The notes: generated by a model from the sequence alone, not told the origin. 64,000 nt of DNA from an uncultured Microbacterium sp. (GCF_900078385.1 NZ_FLQR01000008.1:62001-126000), one strand, 5' to 3'. Shown: positions 8,784 to 18,690, counted from the first letter of the stretch. Made by a program: numbers and translations.

Positions 8784-9443
8784 ATGGCAGATCGCATCCA
8801 CTTCGCTCTCCGCGATCTGCCGGAGGGCGCCCGGCTCCGGTCGGTGACGGCCGAACCCGCCGACATCCGCGGCCGTGCTGCGCTACGCGTCGAGCTGACC
8901 GATGACGTGACGCTGCATGGGGTGCCCGGCGTCGACTACATCGACCGCCCGACGTTCGTGGAGCTTCCCGTGGACCTGCGGACCGGCGTGATCGAGGTCG
9001 ACATCCTCTCCCGCCTCAACGGGAAGACGGACTTCCCGGCCCGCGCCTTCGCGGGTGTCGTCTTCCACGTGCGGGACGACGCGCGGGCGTTCGGGTCGGT
9101 CTACCTCCGACCGCTCAACGGTCGGAGCCTGAACCCGCCGTCCCCACGGGCCGATCGCGCGGTCCAGTACTTCACCTACCCGGACTGGCCGTTCGACCGG
9201 CTCCGAGACGACTTCCCCGGCGGCTACGAGGCGGGCGCCGACATCGAACCGGACACCTGGATGCGCCTCCGGGTCGACATCGACGACGATCGGATCCTGG
9301 CGAGCGTCGACGGCGCCCCGGTCCTCTCGATCACCCGCCCGCTCGAATCGCCGCAGCGGGGGACGGTCGGGCTGTTCGTCGACATCGGCACCGAAGCGTT
9401 CTTCTCCGACCTCACCGTCACGGCGGTCGACGGCGCGGCCTGA
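8784..9443 (+). CDS. ConA-like lectin/glucanase-fold protein (DUF1080-like)
   Basis: 219 residues of alternating beta-strands typical of the concanavalin A-like jelly roll used by 3-keto-disaccharide hydrolase/LamG-type proteins: VIEVDILSRLNG, AGVVFHVRDDARAFGSVYLR, WMRLRVDIDDDRILASVDG and GTVGLFVDIGTEAFFSDLTV. No signal peptide. The start is the ATG 8 nt after AAGGAG. The preceding 230 bp (8554-8783) hold no gene that I can support. Carbohydrate binding or cleavage is possible but not shown. Confidence 0.72.
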   Translation: MADRIHFALRDLPEGARLRSVTAEPADIRGRAALRVELTDDVTLHGVPGVDYIDRPTFVELPVDLRTGVIEVDILSRLNGKTDFPARAFAGVVFHVRDDARAFGSVYLRPLNGRSLNPPSPRADRAVQYFTYPDWPFDRLRDDFPGGYEAGADIEPDTWMRLRVDIDDDRILASVDGAPVLSITRPLESPQRGTVGLFVDIGTEAFFSDLTVTAVDGAA

Positions 9444-9479
9444 GACCGCGTCCGTCGCCGCCGTGCTGGGACGCGATAC

Positions 9480-9800
9480 CTACCCGACTGCGGTGCGCTG
9501 AACGGCGCCCAGGGCTTTGATGCCGTGGACGATCCCGCCACCGGCGCGCAAGGCGGCGGTGATGTAGGTCGTCTCGGCCAGTTCCTCGTCTGTCGCGCCG
9601 TGCTCGACGGCGGCGCGCGCGTGGCCCTTCAGGCAGGCGTCGCACTGCGTCGTCAGGGCGACGCCGAGCGCGATCAGCTCGCGGTACTTCCGGGGGATCT
9701 CACCCCCCCCGTTGAACACGGCATCGTCGAACGCGACGAAGGCGCGTCCCATCTCGCCGGCCAGGTCGCCGAGGGGTGCGGGGTGGTTGTGCTCGGTCAT
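9480..9800 (-). CDS. Carboxymuconolactone decarboxylase/AhpD-like protein
   Basis: About 106 residues, all helical, with the AhpD signature: TTQCDACLKGHARAAVEHGA (a redox CxxC followed by H three residues later). Such proteins are peroxidase-type reductases or gamma-carboxymuconolactone decarboxylases; the CxxC-xxH form favours alkylhydroperoxidase-like activity. The second ATG (9800) was chosen because GGAGAG lies 4 nt upstream; an ATG at 9812 would add four residues and has a poorer ribosome site. Confidence 0.85.
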   Translation of the reverse strand: MTEHNHPAPLGDLAGEMGRAFVAFDDAVFNGGGEIPRKYRELIALGVALTTQCDACLKGHARAAVEHGATDEELAETTYITAALRAGGGIVHGIKALGAVQRTAVG

Positions 9801-9873
9801 CGTGCTCTCCATTTCGTGGGCCAGCGACTCCGCAGCCCATCGGGGCCCCCGGAGTCGTCCGGAGGGGGATCCG

Positions 9874-11127
9874 TCAGTGCTCGTGAAGCACAGCCCCGGG
9901 TCCAGCCGGAGCCGGGACCGCGAGCGCTTCGAGGTCGGGGTAGGGGTCGGGGGCGAACTCCTCGCCTCCGGCGACGACGAGGGTCGGGCGCCGCAGGCAG
10001 GTCAGATCGGCGAGCGGATCGCCCGCCACGCCGATCAGGTCGGCCGCGAGGCCTGGGCGGAGCGCTCCGATCTGATCTTCGAGCCCCATCGACTCGGCCG
10101 CGACGACCGTCGCGGCCATGAGCACGTCCTCCGCCGGCAGTCCGAGCGCGGCGTGCACCTCGAGGGTCGCCGCGTAGGCGTGATGCGGGGCGCGGTCGAT
10201 CCCGGCGTCGGTCCCCGTCACGACGCGCACACCGCGCGAGCGGAGTTCGCGCACCACCATGGCGAAGTGTTCGACGAAACCGCCGGTCCCCGCACGGAGC
10301 ATCTGCCACGCGAGCACGTTCATCGTGAACGAGACGAACACGCCACGGGCGGCGATCTCGTCGGCGAGGTCGGCATCGAAGCCGAGTGAGCCGTCGGACG
10401 CGACGAACGTGCAGTGCTCGAGAGCGTCGATGCCGGCACGCACAGCGTGGCGGATACCCTCGATCCCGTGGGCATGCGCGACCGCCTTCTTCCCGAGGCG
10501 GTGCGCATCCGTGATCGCGAGGGCGAGCTCGTCCTGCGAGTACTGCGCGAACCACGGCGCGCTGCCCTTCGTCATGAACCCGCCCGTCGACATGATCTTG
10601 ATCGAGTCGACACCCTGTTCGTGGTGACGTCGTACCGCGGTCCGAAGCTCGTACCCGCCGTCCGCCTCACCGCCCATGAACCAGCAGTGCCCGCCGGTCG
10701 GGGTGAGCGGTGCACCGGACGCGATGAGACGGGGGCCCCGCGCATCCCCCCGGACGATCGCGTCGCGCACGACGACGTCGAGATAGTTGCGCGCGCCGAG
10801 GTCGCGAGCGGTGGTGACCCCCGCGCTGAGCAACTGGCGGGCGCTGCGGAGCATCAGGACGAGCTGTTCCGCGTCGCTCTCGGACATCATCCGCTCGACG
10901 GGGTTCGGGCCGCCGTCGAAGCCCAGGTGCACGTGCGTGTCGACGAGGCCGGGCATGATCGTCCCCTCCACGCGGGTGCGCGGCAGGTGGGCGTACGCGG
11001 CCGGGAGTTCGTCGGTCGGGCCGACCCAGGCGATCAGGCCCTCATCGTCGGTGATGACGCTCGCGTCGGCGATGGTCCCGGCCGCGGCGTGGGTGCGCAC
11101 CCGGTCGGCGGAATAGATCCTGCTCAC
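9874..11127 (-). CDS. Imidazolonepropionase-like amidohydrolase (second of a pair)
   Basis: 417-residue metal-dependent amidohydrolase. Metal ligands are visible: HVHLG (HxH) after the MPGLVD strand at about residues 64-68, KIMSTGG as the likely carbamylated Lys region, HAHG, the DALEHCTF His and VTGTDAGID (final Asp). This branch includes cytosolic prolidase/Xaa-Arg dipeptidase-type enzymes and imidazolonepropionase. It is about half identical to its neighbour and overlaps it by 4 bp (ATGA). The position in a dipeptide-importer operon favours cleavage of dipeptides or N-acyl amino acids. Confidence 0.88.
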   Translation of the reverse strand: MSRIYSADRVRTHAAAGTIADASVITDDEGLIAWVGPTDELPAAYAHLPRTRVEGTIMPGLVDTHVHLGFDGGPNPVERMMSESDAEQLVLMLRSARQLLSAGVTTARDLGARNYLDVVVRDAIVRGDARGPRLIASGAPLTPTGGHCWFMGGEADGGYELRTAVRRHHEQGVDSIKIMSTGGFMTKGSAPWFAQYSQDELALAITDAHRLGKKAVAHAHGIEGIRHAVRAGIDALEHCTFVASDGSLGFDADLADEIAARGVFVSFTMNVLAWQMLRAGTGGFVEHFAMVVRELRSRGVRVVTGTDAGIDRAPHHAYAATLEVHAALGLPAEDVLMAATVVAAESMGLEDQIGALRPGLAADLIGVAGDPLADLTCLRRPTLVVAGGEEFAPDPYPDLEALAVPAPAGPGAVLHEH

Positions 11128-12377
11128 GAGAGCACCTTCTCTGCGGTTCGGGCGGACAACGCGTCGGCGTAGGACGGATCGGGGAGCGCGACGTCGACGG
11201 GGTCCGGTGCGAACTCCGCGCCCCTGGCGAGGACGAGGCGGAGGTCGCGCACGGCGGAGATGTCAGCCAGGGGGTCGCCCTGCACCGCGAGCAGATCGGC
11301 CGACGCTCCGGTCGTCAGCTCACCGGTGACCCCGGTCAACCCGAGTGCGGCGGCGGCGCGGGATGTCGCGCCGACGAGGACCTCCTCGATCGGTACGCCG
11401 AGGATGACGGAGGTCTCGAGGCCACCCGCGTAGTTGCGGTGCGGCACGCCGTCGATGCCTGCGTCGTTGCCTGCGATGAGCTGCACGCCCCGCTCGTGCA
11501 GGAGGCGGACCGGCGGCTGGAAGGCGGGGTTGTCGCGCATCATCGCCGGCAGGTTCCAGGTCGCGGTGGCGCAGACATGGATCCCGCGCGCCACGATCTC
11601 GTCGATGAGTCCGATGTCCGGCGCAACGACCGCGCCATCGGCCACGAAAGTGCAGTGCTCGAGCGTGTCGACGCCCGCGGCGACGGCCCGCTCGATGCCC
11701 TGGACGCCATGGGCGTGCGCGGCGACCCGCTTGCCCAGGCGGTGCGCCTCCTCGACGACAGCCGAAAGCTCCTCGACGGAGAACTGAGCGAACCACGGGG
11801 CGCTGCCGGCCGTCATGAAACCACCGGTCGCGTTCACCTTGATGAGGTCGACGCCCGCCTTGTGCTGCGTGCGCACGAGTTTGCGCAGCGCGTCCGGGGA
11901 ATCCGCACGGGCGTGGTTCTGCCACGTGTGGCCGCCGGTGGTCGTGATCTGCGCGCCGGCGACGAGGATGCGGGGGCCTCGTACGAGGCCCTCGTCGACC
12001 GCGTCGCGCACTTCGACGCTCAGGTTGTCGCGGGCGCCGAGGTCGCGCACCGTGGTCACACCGACGCTCAGGAGCTCCCGCGCGGAGGCGATCATGACGG
12101 CGACGAGGTTCGGAGCCGAGCGCGCGAAGGAGCGCTGCTTCGTGCCGGGCCGACCGTCGTAGGAGAGGTGCGCGTGCGACTCGATGAGGCCCGGCATGAT
12201 CGTGGCGCCGGGGAAGTGCCGTGCGGGTGCTTCGGCGAACTCGGCAGGGAGGTCCGCCTGCGCGCCCACCCACGCGACGGTGTCGCCGCGGACGACGACC
12301 GCGCCGTCGGAGATCGCGGATCCCGTCGTCCCCCTCCAGACGGCATCCGCTGTGAAGACCTTCGTGGTGTCGGTCAT
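11124..12377 (-). CDS. Imidazolonepropionase-like amidohydrolase (first of a pair)
   Basis: 417-residue paralogue of the downstream gene with the same landmarks: MPGLIESHAHLSYDG (HxH), KVNATGGFMTAGSAPWFAQF (Lys), AAHAHGVQG, DTLEHCTFV and GNDAGIDG (Asp). It overlaps the importer ATPase gene upstream by 4 bp and the second amidohydrolase by 4 bp, so all three are translated as a coupled set. Tandem paralogues of equal length suggest related substrates with different side chains. The TIM-barrel family is certain; the peptide substrate is inferred. Confidence 0.88.
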   Translation of the reverse strand: MTDTTKVFTADAVWRGTTGSAISDGAVVVRGDTVAWVGAQADLPAEFAEAPARHFPGATIMPGLIESHAHLSYDGRPGTKQRSFARSAPNLVAVMIASARELLSVGVTTVRDLGARDNLSVEVRDAVDEGLVRGPRILVAGAQITTTGGHTWQNHARADSPDALRKLVRTQHKAGVDLIKVNATGGFMTAGSAPWFAQFSVEELSAVVEEAHRLGKRVAAHAHGVQGIERAVAAGVDTLEHCTFVADGAVVAPDIGLIDEIVARGIHVCATATWNLPAMMRDNPAFQPPVRLLHERGVQLIAGNDAGIDGVPHRNYAGGLETSVILGVPIEEVLVGATSRAAAALGLTGVTGELTTGASADLLAVQGDPLADISAVRDLRLVLARGAEFAPDPVDVALPDPSYADALSARTAEKVLS

Positions 12378-13993
12378 GCGACCAGCTCCTTTCCCGGAAT
12401 GGCTGCGAGAAGCTCTCGCGTGTAGGCGTGGGCGGGTGCCGTGAAGACCTGCTCGACGTCGCCCACCTCGCGCAGGACGCCGAACTGCATGACGGCAACA
12501 CGATGCGACAGCTGGCGCACGACCGCGAGGTCGTGGGAGATGAACAGGATCGTGACGCCCAGGTCGTGCTGCAGTTCGGTCAGCAGCTCGAGCACTTGCG
12601 CCTGGACGGACACATCGAGCGCGCTCGTCGGCTCGTCGCAGACGAGCAGCTCGGGCGACAGTGCCAGCGCACGCGCGATCGCGACGCGCTGGCGCATGCC
12701 CCCGGAGAGCTCCTCCGCCCGCCTGCCGGCGGTGTGCGCCGGCAGGGCCACGCGGTCGAGCAGTTCGAGGGCTCGCGCCCGCTGCTCGCGGCGGCCGCCG
12801 ACGCGGAACGCGCGCAGCGGCTCCTCGATGATCGACGCGACCGTGTAGCGCGGATCGAGCGAGGCGTACGGGTTCTGGTAGACGACCTGCATACGGCGGC
12901 GGAGGGCGCGGAGCTCCCCGGCCTTGAGTCCGGACATCGCCTGTCCGTCGATCCGGACCTCGCCCGAGGTCTGCTTCTCGAGCTGCAGCACGATCCGCGC
13001 GAGCGTGGACTTGCCCGAGCCGGACTCGCCGACGAGGCCGAGTGTTTCGCCGCGACGGATGTCGAGGCTGACGTCGTCGACGGCGGTGAGGGTTCCTCCG
13101 CCGGGGAGCGCGAACTGCTTGGTGACGTTCTCGAGACGCACCACGCGGTCATCGGCGTCGGCATCGTCGAGCCGAGGAGGGGCGAGCCGTACTGACGGCG
13201 TCGACAGACTCGGGGCGGCCGCCAGCAGCTTCTTCGTGTACGGATGCTGGGGGTTGGACATGATCTCGTCCGAGGGCCCGTGCTCGACGATCTCGCCCTG
13301 GCACATGACGATCACGCGCTGAGCGCGCTCGGCGGCGACCGCGAGGTCGTGCGTGATGAGAAGCATCGCGGTGCTGTGGACGGCGATCATGTCGTCGATG
13401 TGGTTGAGAATCTGCCGCTGCACCGTGACGTCGAGCGCGCTGGTGGGCTCATCGGCGATCACGAACCGGGGCGTGCACGCGAGCGCCATCCCGATCAGCA
13501 CGCGCTGCCGCATGCCCCCGGACAGCTGATGAGGGTACTGCTCGGCGCGCTGCTCGGGATCGGTCAGTCCCGCGTCGCGCAGGATGCGCACGGCTTCGCG
13601 TGCGGCATCCGACTTCGACAGCCCCTGATGGATGCGCAGCGGCTCGGCCACCTGGGGGCCGATCCGCATGACCGGGTTCAGGGAGACCGTCGGGTCCTGC
13701 GGAACGAGCCCGATCGCGTCGCCCCGCAGTCCGCGCCAGGCTCGGTCGCCGAACCGCGTGACATCCATTCCGTCGAAGGTGATGGACCCGCCGGTGATCG
13801 CACCGTTGTGGGCGAGCATGCCGATGAGGGACTGCGCGACGGTCGTCTTGCCCGAGCCGGACTCGCCGACGATCGCGACGACATCGCCCTGGGCGATGTC
13901 GAACGAGACGCCGTGCACCGCCTCGCGGGTGATGCCGCGCGAGGTGTACGCGATCCGAAGATCGCGAACGCGGAGGAGGGGGGAGGAGCTCAC
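12374..13993 (-). CDS. Dipeptide/oligopeptide ABC transporter ATPase, fused DppD-DppF type
   Basis: 539 residues holding two complete nucleotide-binding domains. The first has Walker [10 protein letters not shown], signature LSGGMRQR and Walker B VIADEPT; the second has [17 protein letters not shown] and LVCDEPT. It powers the peptide importer whose permeases and binding protein follow upstream on the same strand. The GTG at 13993 starts inside the end of the permease gene (GTGA overlap). A single fused ATPase in place of separate DppD and DppF is a common actinobacterial form. Confidence 0.93.
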   Translation of the reverse strand: MSSSPLLRVRDLRIAYTSRGITREAVHGVSFDIAQGDVVAIVGESGSGKTTVAQSLIGMLAHNGAITGGSITFDGMDVTRFGDRAWRGLRGDAIGLVPQDPTVSLNPVMRIGPQVAEPLRIHQGLSKSDAAREAVRILRDAGLTDPEQRAEQYPHQLSGGMRQRVLIGMALACTPRFVIADEPTSALDVTVQRQILNHIDDMIAVHSTAMLLITHDLAVAAERAQRVIVMCQGEIVEHGPSDEIMSNPQHPYTKKLLAAAPSLSTPSVRLAPPRLDDADADDRVVRLENVTKQFALPGGGTLTAVDDVSLDIRRGETLGLVGESGSGKSTLARIVLQLEKQTSGEVRIDGQAMSGLKAGELRALRRRMQVVYQNPYASLDPRYTVASIIEEPLRAFRVGGRREQRARALELLDRVALPAHTAGRRAEELSGGMRQRVAIARALALSPELLVCDEPTSALDVSVQAQVLELLTELQHDLGVTILFISHDLAVVRQLSHRVAVMQFGVLREVGDVEQVFTAPAHAYTRELLAAIPGKELVA

Positions 13994-14895
13994 TTGCGTC
14001 CTTCTTTCTCGAGGGCGCGGGCGACGCGGTTGGCCGCGAGTACCAGCAGGGTGATGACGAGGCCGGGGAAGGTCACAAGCCACCAGGCGGTGGCGATGAA
14101 GTCTCGACCCTCCGAGACGAGACGCCCCCACTCGGGTGTCGGAGCAGGCGCACCGTAGCCGAGGAAGCTCAGCGCCGAAACGGCCAGGACGGCTGTGCCG
14201 AATTCGAGCGCGGCGACGGCGACGACAGACCCTGCCGAGTTGGGGAGCACGTGGCGGAAGAGGATGGTCCACCACCGGCATCCGGCAGCCCGCGCGGCTT
14301 CGACGTAGAGCGACGTCCGAACCCGGAGCACATCGGCCCGCATCAGGCGGGCGAAGTTCGCGACGCTCGCGAGACCGACGGCGATCGCGACGTTGACGAG
14401 TCCGTAGCCGAGGATTGTGATGAGCGCCATCGAGAGCAGGAGCGACGGGATCGCGAGTACGACGTCGACGATGCGCATGAGCACGTCGTCGACCCACCGG
14501 CCGAAGAACCCGGCAGCGAGGCCGAGCAGCGAGCCGACGACGAGGGCCACGCCGACCGCGATGAGGATGGCTTGGATCGAGTACTTCGCGCCATGGATGA
14601 CACGCGAGTAGACGTCGCGCCCGAGCGCGTCGGTGCCGAACGGGTGATCGGCCGACGGAGGGAGCAGACGCTGCGTGAGCTCTCCCGTGAGCGGGTTCGC
14701 GGATGAGAAGAGCTGCGGCGCCGTCACCCATGCGACCACCGTCAGCAGGAAGAGAACCGCGATGAGGAGGCCCGGCTGTCGTCCAACCCACGCGAGGGCA
14801 CGTCGGAACAGGGTCGGATCCGCGCTCTCGCGGGGCGCGGGCACGCTGACGGGGGCGGATGTCGCCGTTGGCGCGGCGGTGAGGGTGCTGGTCAT
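13990..14895 (-). CDS. Peptide ABC transporter permease, DppC type
   Basis: 301-residue membrane protein with an N-terminal cytoplasmic tail, a first helix (LLIAVLFLLTVVAWVTA), the DppC opening PFGTDALGRDVYSRVIHGAK and the EAA loop (YVEAARAAGCRWWTILFRHV) that contacts the ATPase. It overlaps the ATPase gene by 4 bp and sits one base from the DppB gene, so it is in the middle of the operon. Confidence 0.93.
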   Translation of the reverse strand: MTSTLTAAPTATSAPVSVPAPRESADPTLFRRALAWVGRQPGLLIAVLFLLTVVAWVTAPQLFSSANPLTGELTQRLLPPSADHPFGTDALGRDVYSRVIHGAKYSIQAILIAVGVALVVGSLLGLAAGFFGRWVDDVLMRIVDVVLAIPSLLLSMALITILGYGLVNVAIAVGLASVANFARLMRADVLRVRTSLYVEAARAAGCRWWTILFRHVLPNSAGSVVAVAALEFGTAVLAVSALSFLGYGAPAPTPEWGRLVSEGRDFIATAWWLVTFPGLVITLLVLAANRVARALEKEGRK

Positions 14896-14896
14896 G

Positions 14897-15877
14897 TCAG
14901 GCCGCCTTTGCGAGCTGCGTGCGGACGGGTCGGAGGTTCTGCCGGATACGCGGATCCAACAGCGGGTAGAGGAGATCGACGATCAGGGTCGCGACGACGA
15001 ACACGATCGCGGAGAAGACGACGACGCCCATCACGACCGGGATGTCCTGCGCGTTGACCGCGTCCACGGTCGTGCGCCCGAACCCCTGACGGCCGAACAC
15101 CGTCTCGATCACGACGGCCCCGCTGAGGAGGGCGCCGAAGATCATGCCGACGATCGTGAGGACGGGCAGGAGCGCATTGCGCACTGCGTGCCGGAGCATC
15201 GCGCGCAGCCGGGTCGCGCCCTTCGCGCGCGCCGTGTCCAGGTATGCCTCGGCCATGACCGTGCGCAGGCTCTTGCCGAACACCTGCGCGATCATCGCGG
15301 AGACCGGGATCGCGAGGGCGACCGCGGGCAGGATCGTCGACACGAAGCCGTCGTTGCCGAACGCGGGGAAGATTCGGAGGCTGAAGGAGAAGACCTGGAT
15401 CAGCAGGAGCGCCGACCAGAACGTCGGAATGCTGGCGCCCACGGACGGCAGGGAGAAGAGCAGCTGCCGCAGGGGGCCGAAGCGGGTGTACGTCGCGACG
15501 AACCCGAGGACCATGCCGACGACCACGGCGATGGCGAGTCCGAGGACGGCGATCGCGATCGTCGGCGGGAGGGCTTCGGCGAGCATCGCGGTGACCGGCT
15601 GACCGGTCTGGTACGACACCCCCCAGTTGCCGGTGGCCATCGCGAGCATCCGCGTCACGTACTGGACGAGGACGGGCTGGTCGAGCCCCATCTCGGCGCG
15701 GAGCTCCTCGAGCTGCTGCCGGCTCGCCTCGCTGCCGGTCTCGCCCTGGAGGCCACCGCTGGCGATGATCTCGGCAGGGTCCGAGGGCATCAGGTACAGG
15801 ATGACGAAGGCGAGCGTGAAGGCCGCCCAGACCACGACGGCGGCTTGGCCGACGCGTGACACGAGGTATCTGATCAC
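14897..15877 (-). CDS. Peptide ABC transporter permease, DppB type
   Basis: 326-residue inner-membrane permease. It begins MIRYLVSRVGQAAVVVWAAF, the usual DppB first helix, followed by LMPSDPAE and the EAA-like loop YLDTARAKGATRLRAMLRHA. The second permease follows after one base. It is separated from the binding protein upstream by a 71-nt gap with a strong hairpin. Confidence 0.93.
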   Translation of the reverse strand: MIRYLVSRVGQAAVVVWAAFTLAFVILYLMPSDPAEIIASGGLQGETGSEASRQQLEELRAEMGLDQPVLVQYVTRMLAMATGNWGVSYQTGQPVTAMLAEALPPTIAIAVLGLAIAVVVGMVLGFVATYTRFGPLRQLLFSLPSVGASIPTFWSALLLIQVFSFSLRIFPAFGNDGFVSTILPAVALAIPVSAMIAQVFGKSLRTVMAEAYLDTARAKGATRLRAMLRHAVRNALLPVLTIVGMIFGALLSGAVVIETVFGRQGFGRTTVDAVNAQDIPVVMGVVVFSAIVFVVATLIVDLLYPLLDPRIRQNLRPVRTQLAKAA

Positions 15878-15910
15878 CGGTGGTTCCTTTCGGGTCGTGG
15901 AGGGGCGGAC

Positions 15911-15942
15911 GGGGTGCGACCGACGGATGCCGGTCGCACCCC
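15911..15942 (-). promoter_or_regulatory. Hairpin between binding-protein and permease genes
   Basis: Perfect 12-bp arms GGGGTGCGACCG and CGGTCGCACCCC with an 8-nt loop. It lies just after the stop of the substrate-binding protein and before the permeases, with no T-run. Such hairpins commonly protect the upstream message or reduce read-through so that more binding protein than permease is made. Confidence 0.6.
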
Positions 15943-15948
15943 GGACGC

Positions 15949-17571
15949 TCAGGGGGTGATCCAGGTGTCGTACATGTTCAGACGGGTCGACGCCTCGAAC
16001 TGGAAGGCGTTCACCCCGTCACGTACGGCGTAGGCGGCGGCGAGCGCGTGCAGCGGCACCACGTACGCGTTGTCGAGGACGCTCTCCTGGATGTCACCGG
16101 CGAGCTCGGCACGTGCGGTGGGGTCCGACTCGCCCGCCTGTGCCTCGAGGAGCGTCTGCAAGTCGGCGTCGGAGAGTCCGTACCAGTTGGCGCCGGCATT
16201 GGTCAGCGTCGAACGGAGCACATCGATGTCCGCGCGGGTCAGGTTGCCCACGGTGGCGTCGAACGCCCCCTCGCCCAGCGCCGTGATGAAGTCGGCGGTG
16301 GTGATCTGCGAGATGTTCAGCCGGATGCCGAGCTCGGCGTACTCCTGCTGCAGAAGCTCGACGACGGGGCCGTCGAAGAAGTACGGGAAGTCCAGCTCGA
16401 GCGCCGCGCCGTCCTTCTCACGGATACCGTCGGCACCCTCGACCCAGCCGGCGTCCTCAAGGATCTCCGCCGCACCCTCGGGGTCGTAGGCGAAGTGGTC
16501 GGTGAAGTCGGCCGATCCCGGGGTCGTGCTGGTCAGGACGCCGGGCGTGGCCGCGCCTGTGGGCCCGAGGACGGTGAGCACGTCGTCACGGTCGACGCCG
16601 ATCATCATGGCCTTGCGCACGGCAGGGTCTGCGCCCGGCCCTTCGGCCTGGTTGAACATGACCGAGACCGCGAAACCGGGGTTGGCGCGCGTCACGAGGC
16701 TGAAGCCGCCAGTGGAGACGGATGCCTCGTCCTGCTGCTGCACGTTGTCCATCGCGTCGATCTGGCCCGAGAGCAGTGCGCCGGTGCGGACGCTGTTCTC
16801 GGGAAGCACCTGGAAGGTGATCTGGTCGAGGTAGGCCTCGCCGTCGTGGGCGGCCGAGGGCGGTGCCCAGTCGTAACCGTCGCGCTTGACGAGGACCGTG
16901 GCGTCGTTGGCGACGTAGCTGTCGAGGACGAAGGGGCCGCTGCCGATGACCCCTGCGGCGCACCGCTCGTCCGCGGTCATCGCGGCGGTCTCGCTTGACA
17001 CCATGCCCAACGCGATGTTGGCGGTCGCCTGCAGGAACTGGGCGTTCGGCTGGGCGAAGGAGATCTCGACCGTCTTCTCGTCGACGACGGTGGCTGCTTC
17101 GAGGCCGGCGAGGTACGGACCGGCGACCGGCGCCTGTGCGCCGAGCGCGACGATGCCGTCGATGTTGTCCTTGACGACCTGCGCGTCGAACGCCGAGCCG
17201 TCGCTGAAGGTGACGCCGTCCCGCAGCGTGAAGGTGAACACCGAGCTGTCGTCGTTCACCTCCCAGGACTCGGCGAGCCAAGGCTCGACCTCTCCGGTGT
17301 CCGGGTTCTGCTCGGTGAGCGAGTCGGTGAGCTGACGGGACACGCTCAGTGACGCGTTCGTCCCGATCTGCTGGTTGTCCACGCAGGTCGGGTCGAGGTA
17401 GGTGCCGATGACGAGCTCGCCGCCGGCCGTCGGCGCGGCTGTGGCATCGGTCGCTACCGACGCGCCACCGGCGCAGCCGGCGAGAACGGCCGCGGTGGCC
17501 AGGGTGGCTCCGGCGACGGCGAGTAGTCGCCGGGGGCGAGAGTCTCGGAATGGGGTGTGGGACGGGTTCAT
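15949..17571 (-). CDS. Peptide ABC transporter substrate-binding lipoprotein (SBP family 5)
   Basis: 540-residue binding protein. N-terminal signal with lipobox LAGC (about residues 31-34), so it is anchored to the outer face of the membrane by a lipid on Cys34. Family 5 features include LAESWEVNDDSSVFTFTLRDGV and the DDVLTVLGPTG segment. The ATG chosen follows GGAGGAGCACGTC; an upstream ATG at 17616 would add 15 residues before the signal. It is the first gene of the importer operon. The peptide type cannot be read from sequence. Confidence 0.92.
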   Translation of the reverse strand: MNPSHTPFRDSRPRRLLAVAGATLATAAVLAGCAGGASVATDATAAPTAGGELVIGTYLDPTCVDNQQIGTNASLSVSRQLTDSLTEQNPDTGEVEPWLAESWEVNDDSSVFTFTLRDGVTFSDGSAFDAQVVKDNIDGIVALGAQAPVAGPYLAGLEAATVVDEKTVEISFAQPNAQFLQATANIALGMVSSETAAMTADERCAAGVIGSGPFVLDSYVANDATVLVKRDGYDWAPPSAAHDGEAYLDQITFQVLPENSVRTGALLSGQIDAMDNVQQQDEASVSTGGFSLVTRANPGFAVSVMFNQAEGPGADPAVRKAMMIGVDRDDVLTVLGPTGAATPGVLTSTTPGSADFTDHFAYDPEGAAEILEDAGWVEGADGIREKDGAALELDFPYFFDGPVVELLQQEYAELGIRLNISQITTADFITALGEGAFDATVGNLTRADIDVLRSTLTNAGANWYGLSDADLQTLLEAQAGESDPTARAELAGDIQESVLDNAYVVPLHALAAAYAVRDGVNAFQFEASTRLNMYDTWITP

Positions 17572-17934
17572 GACGTGCTCCTCCGGATGCGGGTGGGGCC
17601 GGGAACGGGTCAGCACGATCAGTCGGTCCGATCATGCTCAGCCGACTGCGCCTCAACAGTGCGTTCAAATTACGTCAGGTGAAATCAACTGGAAGAACAG
17701 ATCCGCATTCTTTTACACGTCGGTTACAAGACCGCAACAAGGCGTGGATCCCGAGCGTAGGCAATGCCGGCTGGTCTCAGAGTTCGGCGAAAAAGCTTTT
17801 GATCAGGTATAAAGATGCTCTTCATCGCGCTCTGTGCCGCGCATTGGTTTCTCGCGACACGAAAAGATGTGGCAGAACAGCGCAACAATGTGTTGAGATA
17901 CATCCACACCCCGTCACACACCCAGGAGACAACC
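17572..17934. promoter_or_regulatory. Divergent control region of the peptide importer and its regulator
   Basis: A 363-bp gap with clearly lower GC than its surroundings and no supported gene. It contains a 7-bp inverted repeat (CAGTCGG / CCGACTG, at about 17621-17649) close to the importer gene, an AT-rich stretch around 17665-17720, and TATAAA near 17809 facing the regulator. Promoters for both directions and the regulator's own operator should lie here; I cannot fix their exact positions. Confidence 0.5.
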
Positions 17935-18690
17935 GTGGCTGACTCCACCCCCGCGCTCGGCGGCGACATCGCCGACTTCCGCGCGCCGCGCCGCACGCTC
18001 GACGGCGAACGGCTGATCACCGTGTTCTCGCGCCTCGTCGAGCCGATCGGACGCGCGCTGCCGACATCGAGCGAAGTCGTGCTCCATGACCTGAGCCTGC
18101 TGCCGAACTCGATCGTCGCGGTGTTCGGTGATGTCACGGGACGTCGCGTCGGCGATCCGTCGACGGACCTTCTCCTGGAGCAGGCCGTCGCCGGGTTCGC
18201 CGAGCACGACCTCGGCTACGAGACGGTCCTCTCGGACGGCCGTCGGATGCGGTCCTCGACCATGATCATCCGCGACGTCGCGGGCCATCCCGTCGCCGCG
18301 CTGTGCATCAACACCGACATCTCGGCGTGGATGGCGATCAAGCAGGTCGCCGACGCGATGGTGTCGGTGGCCGGCATGAAGGAGGGGGACCGGCCGGTCG
18401 CGCTCCCGTCGACCTCGACAGCGGAGTCGAAGGAGATGTTCGTCCGCGACGTCGACGAGCTGGCGTCGTACCTCATCCATCAGACGATCACGGCTGTCGG
18501 CATTCCCGTCTCGCAGATGAAGAAGGAGCACAAGCTCCAGGTCGTCGCCAAGCTCAAGGCGCGTGGGCTGTTCCTTCTGCGGGAGGCGGTGGAGATGATC
18601 GCCGAATCGCTCGACGTCAGCCGGTTCACCATCTACAACTACCTGAACGAGCTCGCGAGCTCCGAGGACGGCGACGGAGCCGAGCAGTGA
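17935..18690 (+). CDS. YheO/DauR-type transcriptional regulator
   Basis: 251 residues: an N-terminal YheO-like PAS domain (about 20-130, with LPTSSEVVLHDLSLLPNSIV and AALCINTDIS) and a C-terminal DNA-binding domain (about 180-240: KLKARGLFLLREAVEMIAES and LDVSRFTIYNYLNEL). Members sense small ligands and control amino-acid catabolism (for example D-arginine use by DauR). The start is the GTG 5 nt after AGGAGA. It is divergent to the importer and directly followed by the C-S lyase gene, so it is the likely local regulator. Confidence 0.88.
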   Translation: MADSTPALGGDIADFRAPRRTLDGERLITVFSRLVEPIGRALPTSSEVVLHDLSLLPNSIVAVFGDVTGRRVGDPSTDLLLEQAVAGFAEHDLGYETVLSDGRRMRSSTMIIRDVAGHPVAALCINTDISAWMAIKQVADAMVSVAGMKEGDRPVALPSTSTAESKEMFVRDVDELASYLIHQTITAVGIPVSQMKKEHKLQVVAKLKARGLFLLREAVEMIAESLDVSRFTIYNYLNELASSEDGDGAEQ

